From Butyrivibrio sp. (GTDB taxonomy: Bacteria > Bacillota > Clostridia > Lachnospirales > Lachnospiraceae): DNA of 64,000 nt. The notes under the pieces are model-generated. The model did not search any database. It was given only the letters and a program-made list of their open reading frames with translations, and was not told where the DNA came from. Both the position numbers and the translations under genes were made by a program. This document shows positions 51,702 through 60,474 of this stretch, one piece after another (the stretch's first letter is position 1; every line of letters starts with the position of its first letter). The stretch lies in NCBI RefSeq assembly GCF_015056685.1, contig NZ_SVFW01000014.1, positions 15,910 to 79,909 on the forward strand, in the 5' to 3' direction.

Positions 51702-52849
51702 ATGTTATATTTTCCTCCAAGAAACTCATAGGTCTCTTTTTCTGCCAAAAGAATCGCATCAACATCAGGATTATCAACCCTTTTATGATGCTCCATTGCC
51801 TCTTCGATCATGTCATATATCTCAAGGTATCTTATATCACCCTTTAAGAATCTGCGAACTGCCATTTCATTGGCAGCGTTAAATACTGTTGGCATACTTC
51901 CGCCTGCATACGCAGCATCAAAAGCAAGCTTAAGGCCCCTGAATGTTTCTATGTCAGGTTTTTCAAAAGTCAGGCTTCCAAGTTCAAACAGATCAAGTCT
52001 CTTTTCAGCCATAGGTCTTCTGTCCGGGTAAAAAAGAGCATACTGAATAGGAAGTTTCATATCAGGCACACCAAGCTGAGCAATAACAGCTCCATCTACG
52101 TACTGAACAGCACTGTGAACAATACTCTGTGGATGAACAAGCACCTGTATATTATCAAGACTCACATCAAAGAGCCATCTGGCCTCCATGACTTCAAGTC
52201 CCTTATTAACAAGTGAAGAAGAATCAATGGTTACCTTAGGTCCCATATCCCAGTTAGGATGCTTTAAAGCATCTGCAGCAGTCATATTCTCAAGTTCGGC
52301 CTTTTTCTTTCCTCTAAAAGGACCGCCACTGGCTGTCAAAAGAATTTTCTCAACCTTGTCCTTGGGTTCTCCGTTAAGGGACTGGAAAATAGCGCTATGC
52401 TCACTATCTACAGGAAGGATCTTTACTCCCATCTTTGCAGCGAGCGGCATTATGATATGTCCTGCGCAAACAAGGGTTTCTTTGTTGGCAAGCGCAATAT
52501 CTTTTCCGCTCTCTATAGCTTTTATTGTAGGTCTTATTCCAATCATTCCTACTACAGCAGTAAGAACTGTGTCAGCTTCAGGTACGGATACAATTTCAAG
52601 TAATCCTTCCATACCGCTGTATACTTCTATGTCAATGTCAGAAAGTCTCTGTTTCAGATCTTTTGCAGCGTTTTCATCAAACATGCAAACATATTTTGGT
52701 TTAAACTCTCTGACCTGTTTTTCCACCATCTCGACTCTGGTGTTTGCAGCAAGACCAACCACTTCCAGTTCCTTGCTGTTATTTCTTACAACATCCAAAG
52801 TCTGTGTTCCAATGGAACCTGTACTTCCAAGTAAAACTATCTTTCTCAT
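51698..52849 (-). CDS. dxr: 1-deoxy-D-xylulose 5-phosphate reductoisomerase
   Basis: 383 residues from the ATG at 52849 (MRKIVLLGSTGSIG, the NADPH loop), with AGGAG upstream. Metal and substrate motifs follow: LANKETLVCAG, VDSEHSAIFQ, TASGGPFRG and NKGLEVMEARWLF. It makes MEP from DXP. A promoter and a stem-loop lie in the 95-nt gap between it and cdsA, so its expression may differ from upstream genes. Confidence 0.97.
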   Translation of the reverse strand: MRKIVLLGSTGSIGTQTLDVVRNNSKELEVVGLAANTRVEMVEKQVREFKPKYVCMFDENAAKDLKQRLSDIDIEVYSGMEGLLEIVSVPEADTVLTAVVGMIGIRPTIKAIESGKDIALANKETLVCAGHIIMPLAAKMGVKILPVDSEHSAIFQSLNGEPKDKVEKILLTASGGPFRGKKKAELENMTAADALKHPNWDMGPKVTIDSSSLVNKGLEVMEARWLFDVSLDNIQVLVHPQSIVHSAVQYVDGAVIAQLGVPDMKLPIQYALFYPDRRPMAEKRLDLFELGSLTFEKPDIETFRGLKLAFDAAYAGGSMPTVFNAANEMAVRRFLKGDIRYLEIYDMIEEAMEHHKRVDNPDVDAILLAEKETYEFLGGKYNI

Positions 52850-52879
52850 TTTTTCTCCTAGCAATGAAGCAATTTACAT

Positions 52880-52925
52880 TTATAAAAATATATACGCCGT
52901 ATTAGAATATTTCACTAATACAGCG
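52880..52925 (-). terminator. Terminator-like stem-loop between cdsA and dxr
   Basis: CGCTGTATTAG / CTAATACGGCG (52895-52925; 11-bp stem with one G-U, 9-nt loop), followed by TATATATTTTTA on the minus strand. It lies just past an internal promoter, whose start would fall inside the first stem arm. Confidence 0.55.
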
Positions 52926-52928
52926 CTT

Positions 52929-52957
52929 ATTATACGAATATTGATTAAAAATGTGAA
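52929..52957 (-). promoter_or_regulatory. Internal promoter before dxr
   Basis: TTCACA (52952-52957), 17-nt spacer and perfect TATAAT (52929-52934) on the minus strand. It overlaps the last codons of cdsA. Confidence 0.65.
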
Positions 52958-53766
52958 ATCATAACTACTGCCAAAAAATAAATACATGGTATCACAAAGA
53001 TCACACTGTCAAAACGATCCATTATTCCGCCATGTCCAGGGATCAGATTGCCATAATCTTTAATATCATGATCTCTTTTTATTCCGGAAGCAAGCAAATC
53101 GCCAAGCTGAGCAATTATGCTTCCAATAAATGTGATCAGCATAAGCATATAGATCACATTCACATTGTGGACTTCATTTCTGTATAAAAGGTATCCGAAA
53201 ACAGCTCCTACCGCAACTGATCCCAGTATCCCTCCTATAGCTCCCTCAATGGTCTTCTTGGGAGAAAGAATCGGTGCCATCTTATGTTTGCCAAATGCTC
53301 TTCCTGCAAAGTATGCACAGGTGTCGCACACCCAGGCGATAAAAGGAATCCACGCCAGATACTTTCCATATGGGCGAAGTCTCAGCAAATATACAAAAGA
53401 CATGTTCACCGGAGCGTACACAAAGCAAAAGAAAGCCGCCATAGCCTGCATGGACTTGAACTTTGGAAAGTTCACAACATAGCAGACCATAAGTAAAAAG
53501 AAGGCAAACATGATTGAAAAAATGTAGTATTTATGAGTTCCTATCAAAAGCATCTGGATATAATGAACTACGATCGCAATATATCCACAGATCTCCAAAA
53601 TACTGAATTTGCCATCTTCCTGATGCACTCCGGTTGCCCTTGTAAGCTCAAAATAGCTGATAAGAGAAACCGCAAACAGTACCGCTGCCAAAATGATTCC
53701 ACCGGGAATGAGCACTCCGGCAAGTACTAATCCAATAACAACACCACTTAAAACCCTTGTTTTCAA
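52945..53766 (-). CDS. cdsA: Phosphatidate cytidylyltransferase
   Basis: 273 residues with a TTG start and about eight hydrophobic segments. The CdsA signature is at the C-terminus: SGIKRDHDIKDYGNLIPGHG then GIMDRFDSVIFVIP, with acidic metal ligands; APILSPKKTIEGAIGG lies before it. It makes CDP-diacylglycerol from phosphatidate. It follows uppS by 22 nt as in most Firmicutes. Confidence 0.96.
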   Translation of the reverse strand: MKTRVLSGVVIGLVLAGVLIPGGIILAAVLFAVSLISYFELTRATGVHQEDGKFSILEICGYIAIVVHYIQMLLIGTHKYYIFSIMFAFFLLMVCYVVNFPKFKSMQAMAAFFCFVYAPVNMSFVYLLRLRPYGKYLAWIPFIAWVCDTCAYFAGRAFGKHKMAPILSPKKTIEGAIGGILGSVAVGAVFGYLLYRNEVHNVNVIYMLMLITFIGSIIAQLGDLLASGIKRDHDIKDYGNLIPGHGGIMDRFDSVIFVIPCIYFLAVVMISHF

Positions 53767-53788
53767 TTTTTACACCAGCCTATATTGA

Positions 53789-54505
53789 TCAGTTTTTGAG
53801 TCCGCCAAACTTACGATTGCGCTTGCCATATGATTCAACAGCAAGTTCAAGCTGTGTCTTATCAAAATCAGGCCAAGCCACAGGAGTATAATAAAACTCT
53901 GTGTAAGCACACTGCCAAAGCAGGAAATTGGATATTCTCTGCTCATTGCAGGTTCTAATCATAAGATCAGGATCTGGGAGGAAATTGGTATCAAGGTTTG
54001 CTCCTATCATATCCTCTGTAATTTCCTCAGGATCTACTTCGCCATCCTTAACCTTCTGAGCTATCTTCTTAACAGCTCGTCTTATCTCATCCCTGCTGCC
54101 ATAGTTGATGGCAATAGTAAATGTAAGACCTGTGTTTCCTGCTGTTGCCTCTTCAAGCTCCTGAATGGCTTTCTGTATATCCTCAGAAAGAGCCTTTCGC
54201 TCACCGATTACACGACAGCGAACATTATTCTTCATTGATTTTTTAATACTTGTCTTCAGGTAATTGCGCAGGATCGTCATGAGGGCGGAAACCTCCGCCT
54301 CAGGGCGACTCCAGTTCTCTGTTGAAAACGCATATACAGTCAGGTATTTTATGCCCATATCTCTGGCAACGACCAGAATATCTTCAACAGCTTTTGCACC
54401 CTGCATATGCCCATAATTTCTGGGCATTCCCTTTGCCTTGGCCCATCTTCCGTTTCCATCGAGGATTATAGCCACATGGGCGGGAATCTTCTTTTCTTCT
54501 TCCAT
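53789..54505 (-). CDS. uppS: Undecaprenyl diphosphate synthase
   Basis: 238 residues, cis-prenyltransferase. Seen are HVAIILDGNGRWAKAKGMPR (catalytic Asp and phosphate loop), GHMQGAKAVEDI, YLTVYAFSTENWSRP and, near the end, DLMIRTCNEQRISNFLLWQ followed by YTEFYY. In bacteria the sequence after RT is usually GGExRLSNFLLWQ; here it is CNEQRISN, a mild divergence. It extends FPP to the C55 carrier used for wall and surface polymers. Confidence 0.96.
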   Translation of the reverse strand: MEEEKKIPAHVAIILDGNGRWAKAKGMPRNYGHMQGAKAVEDILVVARDMGIKYLTVYAFSTENWSRPEAEVSALMTILRNYLKTSIKKSMKNNVRCRVIGERKALSEDIQKAIQELEEATAGNTGLTFTIAINYGSRDEIRRAVKKIAQKVKDGEVDPEEITEDMIGANLDTNFLPDPDLMIRTCNEQRISNFLLWQCAYTEFYYTPVAWPDFDKTQLELAVESYGKRNRKFGGLKN

Positions 54506-54509
54506 AACC

Positions 54510-55061
54510 TTATACCGTCATGATCTCTTTATTCTTTTCTTCAACTGCTCCGTCGATATCCTTGATAAATTTATCAGTGATCTTCTGAAGCTCGTCGTTA
54601 AGATCATTGATCTCATCTTCTGATACTTCTGAGCCCTTAAGCTTCTTAAGAGCATCGTTTCCGTCACGTCTTACGTTACGAACAGCAACCTTGGCATCTT
54701 CACCTTTTTTCTTGATATCCTTTGCAAGCTGTTTTCTTCTCTCTTCAGTAAGCTCAGGAAATACAAGGCGGATAATAGCGCCATCATTGCTTGGAGTAAT
54801 TCCAAGATCTGATGTCATAAGTGCCTTCTCGATATCCTTGATAAGAGCCTTGTCCCAAGGTGCGATCTGAATGATTCTTGCCTCAGGAACTGAAATGTTA
54901 CCTACCTGGTTAATAGGTGTAGGTGTTCCGTAGTAATCAACCTTGATCTTATCAAGAACATGTGGATTAGCTCTTCCTGCACGGATAGATGCAAGATCCT
55001 CTTTCAAAAAGTCAAATGACTTCTGCATTTTGTCATTATACTCTTTTAACTTTTCATTCAT
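54510..55061 (-). CDS. frr: Ribosome recycling factor
   Basis: 183 residues. Conserved runs: ASIRAGRANPHVLDKIKVDY, YGTPTPINQVGNISVPEAR, IRLVFPELTEERRKQLAKDI and VRNVRRDGNDALKKL. With EF-G it splits post-termination ribosomes. It lies between pyrH and uppS, with typical spacing. Confidence 0.98.
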   Translation of the reverse strand: MNEKLKEYNDKMQKSFDFLKEDLASIRAGRANPHVLDKIKVDYYGTPTPINQVGNISVPEARIIQIAPWDKALIKDIEKALMTSDLGITPSNDGAIIRLVFPELTEERRKQLAKDIKKKGEDAKVAVRNVRRDGNDALKKLKGSEVSEDEINDLNDELQKITDKFIKDIDGAVEEKNKEIMTV

Positions 55062-55086
55062 ACCTTAATCTCCTTAAAATGTGATA

Positions 55087-55782
55087 TCAGTCAACAGTAA
55101 CTGTTGTTCCGTTGAAATTGCCATCAGCAGCCTTAACAATGCTGTTTTCTTCCTGGAGAGCAAAAACTCTCATAGCAACCTTGTTGTCCCTTGCAAGAAT
55201 TGAAGCAGTCATATCGACAACCTGAAGGTTCTTGGCTATAACCTCATCGATTGTAACTGTGTCATATCTCTTTGCATCAGGGTTCTTGGCAGGATCACTG
55301 TCATAAACACCGTCAATTGCCTTGGCAAGAAGGATATAATCCGCTTCAACTTCGATAGCACGCAGTACCACGCCTGTATCAGTTGAGAAATATGGATGTC
55401 CGGTTCCTCCAGCAAAAAATACAACCATACCTTTTGCGAAGTACTTGTTTGCTCTGTCTTTTGAGAAGAGCTTTGTAAATGAACCACACTCAAAAGGTGT
55501 AAGAATATTTGTCATCATTCCTTCGCTTCTGAATATCTCAGAAACATAGATGCAGTTCATTATTGTAGCAAGCATTCCAATCTGGTCAGCCTTAACTCTG
55601 TCAATGCTTTCGCTGCTTCTGCCTCTCCAGAAATTGCCACCACCAATAACGATACCAACTTCTACGCCTTTATCAGCAAGTTCCTTAACCTGAAGTGCTA
55701 CCTTTCTTACTGTAGCCTCATCAAAACCGGTCTTTTTGTCCCCAGCAAGTGCTTCACCGCTGAGCTTTAATAGTATTCTCAT
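55087..55782 (-). CDS. pyrH: Uridylate kinase (UMP kinase)
   Basis: 231 residues, amino-acid kinase fold. Seen are ILLKLSGEALAGDKKTGFD, GIVIGGGNFWRGR, ADQIGMLATIMN and AGGTGHPYFSTDTGVVLRA. It phosphorylates UMP to UDP; the bacterial enzyme is hexameric and GTP-regulated. First of the conserved pyrH-frr-uppS-cdsA-dxr-rseP set. Confidence 0.97.
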   Translation of the reverse strand: MRILLKLSGEALAGDKKTGFDEATVRKVALQVKELADKGVEVGIVIGGGNFWRGRSSESIDRVKADQIGMLATIMNCIYVSEIFRSEGMMTNILTPFECGSFTKLFSKDRANKYFAKGMVVFFAGGTGHPYFSTDTGVVLRAIEVEADYILLAKAIDGVYDSDPAKNPDAKRYDTVTIDEVIAKNLQVVDMTASILARDNKVAMRVFALQEENSIVKAADGNFNGTTVTVD

Positions 55783-55805
55783 AATTTCTCCATTTTAATA
55801 TTTGA

Positions 55806-56759
55806 TTATCTGTTTTTAAGTCCCTCAAAGAACTCTGATGGATTAACATCTGCATAAGCCTGTGAGCACATACCTTCGATAACTGCGCCGTTGTTGATCT
55901 GTACTGACTGAGACTTGATATTACCCATAACAATTGCTGTTGTATCCAAAACTACAGGACCATGTACATCGATATCGCCCTTTACAGCACCTGCGATAAC
56001 AGCGCTTGATCCAAAAATGTTTCCAACAATGACTGTGCTCTGGCCAACCTTAACACTGCCCTTACTCTTAACTTCACCTGTGATTCTTGCTGATTCAGCA
56101 TAAATCTCTGCTGCGTCTGAATCACCTACGATCTCACCTGTAACATTAAGTTTGCCAAGGCACTTGATATTACCTGTAACCTTACCGATAAGATCAAGAG
56201 ATCCTGTTGTCTGCAAGTCACCTGTTATGACCATACCCTCAGTAATGCTTGCTGTTTCATCTGTTGGTGTCTGCTGTTCAAAGTCCATCATTTCATTCCC
56301 CCCATTGTTTGTATTATTTTCAGAAACTGTTGTCTCTGCAATATACTCATTTGCATTTGCTGCCGCTACCATTTCAATAGCACTTAAAGGAGCTTCTTCT
56401 TTTACTTCAGCTGCTGTCTGCTCCTCGATCTTTTCTTCAAGAGCTTCCACTTCCTCGCTTACAGAAAGCTCTTCTGTAGTTTCTTCCTGAACAGGTTCTA
56501 TTACAGCCTCTTCTTCAAGAACAGGCTCTGAGATTTCCTCTTTAACCTCTTCTTTTTCAGCCGCCTCATCAAGTTTGATATCATCGATACGGTCGAGCAT
56601 ACTTCCGATATCTACCTTTTCGCGGTCAGCCCCCTTCTTGGCTGATTCCTCTGCCCCGTTTTCATTATCAAGACCCGCTGTCTCATCAAGCTTATCTTCC
56701 GGCATCAGTGTGTTCACTGCCTGAGAAAGATCGCTCTTAAGCTCAGAAAAAAATCCCAT
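55806..56759 (-). CDS. Bactofilin-like polymer-forming protein with acidic N-terminal extension
   Basis: 317 residues from the ATG at 56759 (MGFFSELKSDL), with GGAGG upstream. Residues 1-150 are acidic and Glu-rich, probably disordered. Residues 165-305 are a bactofilin (DUF583) beta-helix: repeating short strands such as GMVITGDLQTTGSLDLIGKV, ITGEVKSKGSVKVGQ and GAVKGDIDVHGPVVLD. Bactofilins polymerise without nucleotide and guide local wall growth. It sits between a NodB-type deacetylase and pyrH, with 31 nt and 23 nt gaps and no terminator seen, which suggests a link to envelope synthesis. Confidence 0.9.
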   Translation of the reverse strand: MGFFSELKSDLSQAVNTLMPEDKLDETAGLDNENGAEESAKKGADREKVDIGSMLDRIDDIKLDEAAEKEEVKEEISEPVLEEEAVIEPVQEETTEELSVSEEVEALEEKIEEQTAAEVKEEAPLSAIEMVAAANANEYIAETTVSENNTNNGGNEMMDFEQQTPTDETASITEGMVITGDLQTTGSLDLIGKVTGNIKCLGKLNVTGEIVGDSDAAEIYAESARITGEVKSKGSVKVGQSTVIVGNIFGSSAVIAGAVKGDIDVHGPVVLDTTAIVMGNIKSQSVQINNGAVIEGMCSQAYADVNPSEFFEGLKNR

Positions 56760-56790
56760 CCTGATATCCTCCATTCGCACTTTTCTATTA

Positions 56791-57756
56791 TTATTTTTTG
56801 ATATGTTGAACCGGTAACGTATCCTCTGTTATCGGTACTATCACTGTGTCATCCATTGCCTGTACAGCTTCTATTATCTCAGGCAAAGCTTCAACCGTAT
56901 GCTTTTTATCGGCTGCGTCATGCATAAGAACCACGCAGTGCTTAAACTTAGGAATATTGTTCACTATGTTGGCGTAAACAGTGTCCTTAGTGGCTCCGGA
57001 CTTATCATCACCGGCTGATACATTCCAGTCAAAAAAAGTAACCTTTTGCTCATCAAGGTAAGCTGTCAGTTCACTCATATCAACCTTGCTGACTCCGTTA
57101 GAGCTTCCTCCCGGAAACCTGTAAAACTCAGGCCAGACACCTGTCGTCTGATACAAAAAGACTCGAAGCTGTTCAAAATCCTCTTTAAAAGAATCAAGAG
57201 AAGCATAGACCTGACTGTATTTGTGACTATAGGAATGCATTCCCAAAGTATGACCATCTTCAACAATGCGCTTATAAAGCTCTGTATATCTGGTGTCAGG
57301 CTTTCCACAGACAAAGAATGTAGCCTTGACATTGTACTGATCAAGTATATCAAGTATCTCATCCGTAGAAGAGCTTGGTCCATCATCAAATGTAAGATAC
57401 ACATAGCGCGTCCCCTCAATATCTTCAGGGTTCTGCGCTCCGCTTATATATATATCCGAATAATCCGTCTCAAATTCTTCTGTCAAAGGCTCGCTGTCAC
57501 TTACAACTTTATCGGAGGTATTAACCTCTTCGCTCCCACCGGCCAAAATAGACATCTCATCGCCAAATCTGTCTCTGTACCACTCAAGGTCTGCTTTATT
57601 CTGATCATATGCAGATTTAAGCCTGTCGTATCTGATTGCCAGTATCACACAGATACATGTGGGCACAAGGCATGCAGCAGCGACAGTGATAAGTATCATT
57701 CGCCGTAAATTACGTATTCTTTTACTATATACCTTTTTAGGTTTGTCTAAACCCAT
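56791..57756 (-). CDS. Membrane-anchored NodB-type polysaccharide deacetylase (PgdA-like)
   Basis: 321 residues from the ATG at 57756 (MGLDKPKKVYS); the longer ORF start at 57810 lies upstream of the likely transcription start. An N-terminal anchor (ILITVAAACLVPTCICVILAI) puts the enzyme outside. After a Ser/Glu linker the NodB domain starts near 120: TFDDGPSSS (metal Asp and catalytic Asp), HSYSHKYS (two metal His), RFPGGSSNG and DWNVSAGDD, ending VVLMHDAADK. All active-site blocks are present. It probably removes acetyl groups from peptidoglycan N-acetylglucosamine or another wall glycan, and could oppose the acylation cassette at 20-24 kb if they share a polymer (inference). Confidence 0.93.
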   Translation of the reverse strand: MGLDKPKKVYSKRIRNLRRMILITVAAACLVPTCICVILAIRYDRLKSAYDQNKADLEWYRDRFGDEMSILAGGSEEVNTSDKVVSDSEPLTEEFETDYSDIYISGAQNPEDIEGTRYVYLTFDDGPSSSTDEILDILDQYNVKATFFVCGKPDTRYTELYKRIVEDGHTLGMHSYSHKYSQVYASLDSFKEDFEQLRVFLYQTTGVWPEFYRFPGGSSNGVSKVDMSELTAYLDEQKVTFFDWNVSAGDDKSGATKDTVYANIVNNIPKFKHCVVLMHDAADKKHTVEALPEIIEAVQAMDDTVIVPITEDTLPVQHIKK

Positions 57757-57798
57757 TACAAATAAAAATCTCTTTCTGTAATTATATATAACCAACGT

Positions 57799-57826
57799 AT
57801 AGTATAGCATAGAATCCGAAAGTCAA
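57799..57826 (-). promoter_or_regulatory. Candidate promoter for the deacetylase-bactofilin-pyrH operon
   Basis: TTGACT (57821-57826) and TACTAT (57799-57804) on the minus strand with a 16-nt spacer, just past the terminator of the upstream gene. Expected start near 57791, which supports the deacetylase start at 57756. Confidence 0.55.
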
Positions 57827-57855
57827 AAAGATGTTTTTAGGCATTAAATAGGCAT

Positions 57856-57884
57856 AAAAAAAGCCTGATCAAATTGACCAGGCC
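57856..57884 (-). terminator. Rho-independent terminator after the exported unknown gene
   Basis: GGCCTGGTCA pairs with TGATCAGGCT (57863-57884), then TTTTTTT on the minus strand. It lies 13 nt past the stop at 57898. Confidence 0.88.
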
Positions 57885-57897
57885 CTAAGATCAAAGG

Positions 57898-58578
57898 TTA
57901 GAAAGTCTGCTCGGTGTCAAAACCGGCGGATATATATGTAATTATGTAGTTGTCATAGTCAGAGGCATTTAAACCTATCATCTGTGAATTGGTGCTTCCA
58001 CCGTGGAAAGTATATCCTACATCAGCGATATTTACAGTATCAAAAGCAACTGCTCTGCCGTTCTTTGTGAAAAGAGTTCTGACTCCTACGCCCTGGATAT
58101 CTTTTTCCGAATAATTGGTTGCACTTACCTCTATGCATTTTTCTTTTGCACTAGTGTCTATATCCACCATGTTATAAGTGCAGTTGTCAGTTTCTGCCAC
58201 ATTGAGGTCATATGAAAAAGTTGCTCCGCCCTTAATGTTCTCATTCAAAAACTGTCCGTAAAGTATAAACTTCTGTCCGTCCTTTACTGCATCTGCCCTG
58301 TCATGAACAAGTGAAACAACACTTTTCTTTGAATCTGTAGCAGAAAAATCCGCATTTATCTCCACATCTTTTCCGGTGTTATTGGTTGCGACCAAAACAT
58401 AATATGTACACCAGTCAAATTTATCCGGAATGATATATTCATCTTCGATCGTAATGCCATTTTCTAAATTTCCGGCAGCATATACAACATTTGAAGGAAA
58501 TACGCACTTATTAACACCAAACAGGATAAGTAAAGACATTCCCACTGTAGATAAAATAGAAAAAATCTGCTTTTTCAT
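57898..58578 (-). CDS. Exported protein of unknown function
   Basis: 226 residues from the ATG at 58578 (MKKQIFSIL), with GGAGGA upstream. A signal peptide of about 35 residues ends near VVYAAG. The mature part is rich in beta-strand-forming and Asn/Asp residues, with an FxLYD-like flavour: LVATNNTGKDVEINADFSA, then VSATNYSEKDIQGVGVRTLF and a later ISAGFD. Two half-repeats of the form V-x-A-T-N-x-[TS]-x-K-D begin near residues 62 and 148, suggesting two similar beta-domains. It has its own terminator and perhaps its own promoter. I do not recognise a named family. Confidence 0.8.
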   Translation of the reverse strand: MKKQIFSILSTVGMSLLILFGVNKCVFPSNVVYAAGNLENGITIEDEYIIPDKFDWCTYYVLVATNNTGKDVEINADFSATDSKKSVVSLVHDRADAVKDGQKFILYGQFLNENIKGGATFSYDLNVAETDNCTYNMVDIDTSAKEKCIEVSATNYSEKDIQGVGVRTLFTKNGRAVAFDTVNIADVGYTFHGGSTNSQMIGLNASDYDNYIITYISAGFDTEQTF

Positions 58579-58729
58579 AACCATTTCCTCCATCAAAATT
58601 ATTTTTTGATAGTATTAATTATCATGTAAAAGCAGATTTTTTTCGAGTACCCAGAGCCATTTTTAATGTTTTTTTAACCTTTATAAATTATCTATAAAGC
58701 GCCATTTTATGCGGTCTAGATGTAGTATG

Positions 58730-60472
58730 TCAATCTTTGTGGACCACAGAATATCCACCCATATTTTCCACAATATAATTGCCCTTTTCTTCAAAAAGTG
58801 ATACCTCAGAGCTTGCTACCACAAACACTGTATTTGCGTACTCCTGTGCATAAAAATCCTCAGGAATATCAGCAAAAACGAAGTTTCCAAAACTCTTTGC
58901 GGTCCTGAACATTGCTTCATCATCGTAATATTCAACAGTTTCATTAAACAAGACCGGATCATAATCCGTATAATAAAGGGCTACGATAAATGGTGCCGAA
59001 AGGCCTTCATAGGTAGAATAGATCTGTCTGTCATCACCTGCAATCTCATAGGCCCTTGCTATGGCATCTCCATAAGTTGGCATGAAAATACTGATCACAT
59101 TGCTGTTAAAGCCGGTAAAATAGTCTTTCACAAAAGAGATATCTGCAAGCAGGATCACAGACAAAAGAGCTATGGCAAGCTTCTTACTGTTTGAAAGAAT
59201 AAAGTCATAACCTCTTACAAAGGCATAAATAAGCGGAATAAACAAAGTCACCATTCTGCTTATGTCAGTTTCTACAGCTATGGACAATATCACATTGGCA
59301 ATGAGAAATGCCGCAAAAGCAGCATTTTTGCAAAGATATTCTGTATCTTCCTGCGCTTTTCTTTTAAGGCCTTTTACAAAATCCCTAAACACAACAAAAA
59401 GTCCAATAAAAGTAACGGGGAAAGTAAACTCAAATAAAGTTGCATACCCCGGATAAAAATGACAGAGCATGTCTTCATCATTGCCCACCGTCAAAACAAG
59501 TCCAAGGACCTTCAGGTTATTAAGAAGTTTTCCAGGAAGCGAAGAATCAAGTGTAAGGAAAACCTCTCCGCTTCTAGTAGCTGTAAGTTTATTTATGCAA
59601 AAATGATCAGTTACTATTTCCGTAAGCCCCAGATAGTTCACAGCATAGAACAAAAACAGGGGCATGAAGATGATCATGAACACCAATCCGGAAATTAAAA
59701 GCTCTTTTACGTTAAGAGTCCCTTTTAAGAGTGCATAGATACAGGCAATCACGATAAACATAGGAATTATCATTGTTCCCGCACCATATCCGTACATTCC
59801 AACCGCTAAAAGAGCAGCACTAAGTGCAAAGCTTTTGGCAGTTCTTTTTCTCAAAGCCACAAGGAAAGTATAGAGCCCAATTATCTGAAGAAATGGCATT
59901 ATATTGCTGTCAAGGCTCCATCTGCTGAGGATCACATGCCAGGGACACACTGCCAAAAAGGCTGTTCCCACAATTGAAAGTGTATTCTTTTTCCCGGCAA
60001 ATGCAGGGGCTGAAAAGATCTCTTTTAACACAAAAAAGAAAACAAATACTGTCGCAATCCCTAAAATTGCCGGAAGGAGCCTAAGCTTCACAATTCCGGT
60101 TCCAAAGAGCTTAACAGATATCATATTAAGATAGATCATAAGCTCACTGTTTCCGCCGCTTCCAAATGCAAGAGGGTGAACGGGATATGCATAGCCATTT
60201 CTGTCCACGCCGTATTTTGCAAGTGCAAAGGCCTCATATCCTATGGATGCCTCATCCTGCTGAAGTCCGTTTGGGACACTGCCCAGCAAAAAGAGCCTTA
60301 GAAATGTGGCAATACCTATCGTGACAGCCAAAAGAATATGCGTTGTCTTATCGGACAGATCACTCGCTTCGTATTTGTTTGTGCTTTTCTTTTTAGAAAT
60401 AACAACAGCTGCTGCGCAGGTAAGTACGCATGCAGCTGTCATTATATAATTGTAATAGTCAATTATTCTCAT
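58730..60472 (-). CDS. GT-C type membrane glycosyltransferase (ArnT/PMT-like)
   Basis: 580 residues from the ATG at 60472, which directly follows the stop of the glycosidase gene (TAAAAATG). About 11-13 hydrophobic segments. The first outer loop has PNGLQQDEASIGYEAF, the acidic pair expected in lipid-linked-sugar GT-C enzymes (GT39/GT83 group), followed by HPLAFGSGGNSELMIYL. The soluble C-terminus (about 460-580) ends in a small outer domain. It likely moves a sugar from a polyprenyl-phosphate carrier to a surface acceptor; acceptor and sugar are unknown. Confidence 0.85.
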   Translation of the reverse strand: MRIIDYYNYIMTAACVLTCAAAVVISKKKSTNKYEASDLSDKTTHILLAVTIGIATFLRLFLLGSVPNGLQQDEASIGYEAFALAKYGVDRNGYAYPVHPLAFGSGGNSELMIYLNMISVKLFGTGIVKLRLLPAILGIATVFVFFFVLKEIFSAPAFAGKKNTLSIVGTAFLAVCPWHVILSRWSLDSNIMPFLQIIGLYTFLVALRKRTAKSFALSAALLAVGMYGYGAGTMIIPMFIVIACIYALLKGTLNVKELLISGLVFMIIFMPLFLFYAVNYLGLTEIVTDHFCINKLTATRSGEVFLTLDSSLPGKLLNNLKVLGLVLTVGNDEDMLCHFYPGYATLFEFTFPVTFIGLFVVFRDFVKGLKRKAQEDTEYLCKNAAFAAFLIANVILSIAVETDISRMVTLFIPLIYAFVRGYDFILSNSKKLAIALLSVILLADISFVKDYFTGFNSNVISIFMPTYGDAIARAYEIAGDDRQIYSTYEGLSAPFIVALYYTDYDPVLFNETVEYYDDEAMFRTAKSFGNFVFADIPEDFYAQEYANTVFVVASSEVSLFEEKGNYIVENMGGYSVVHKD

Positions 60473-60474
60473 TT

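Noticed and set aside
57757..57810. 18-residue extension of the deacetylase
   Set aside because: It would start before the predicted transcript start and has no ribosome site.
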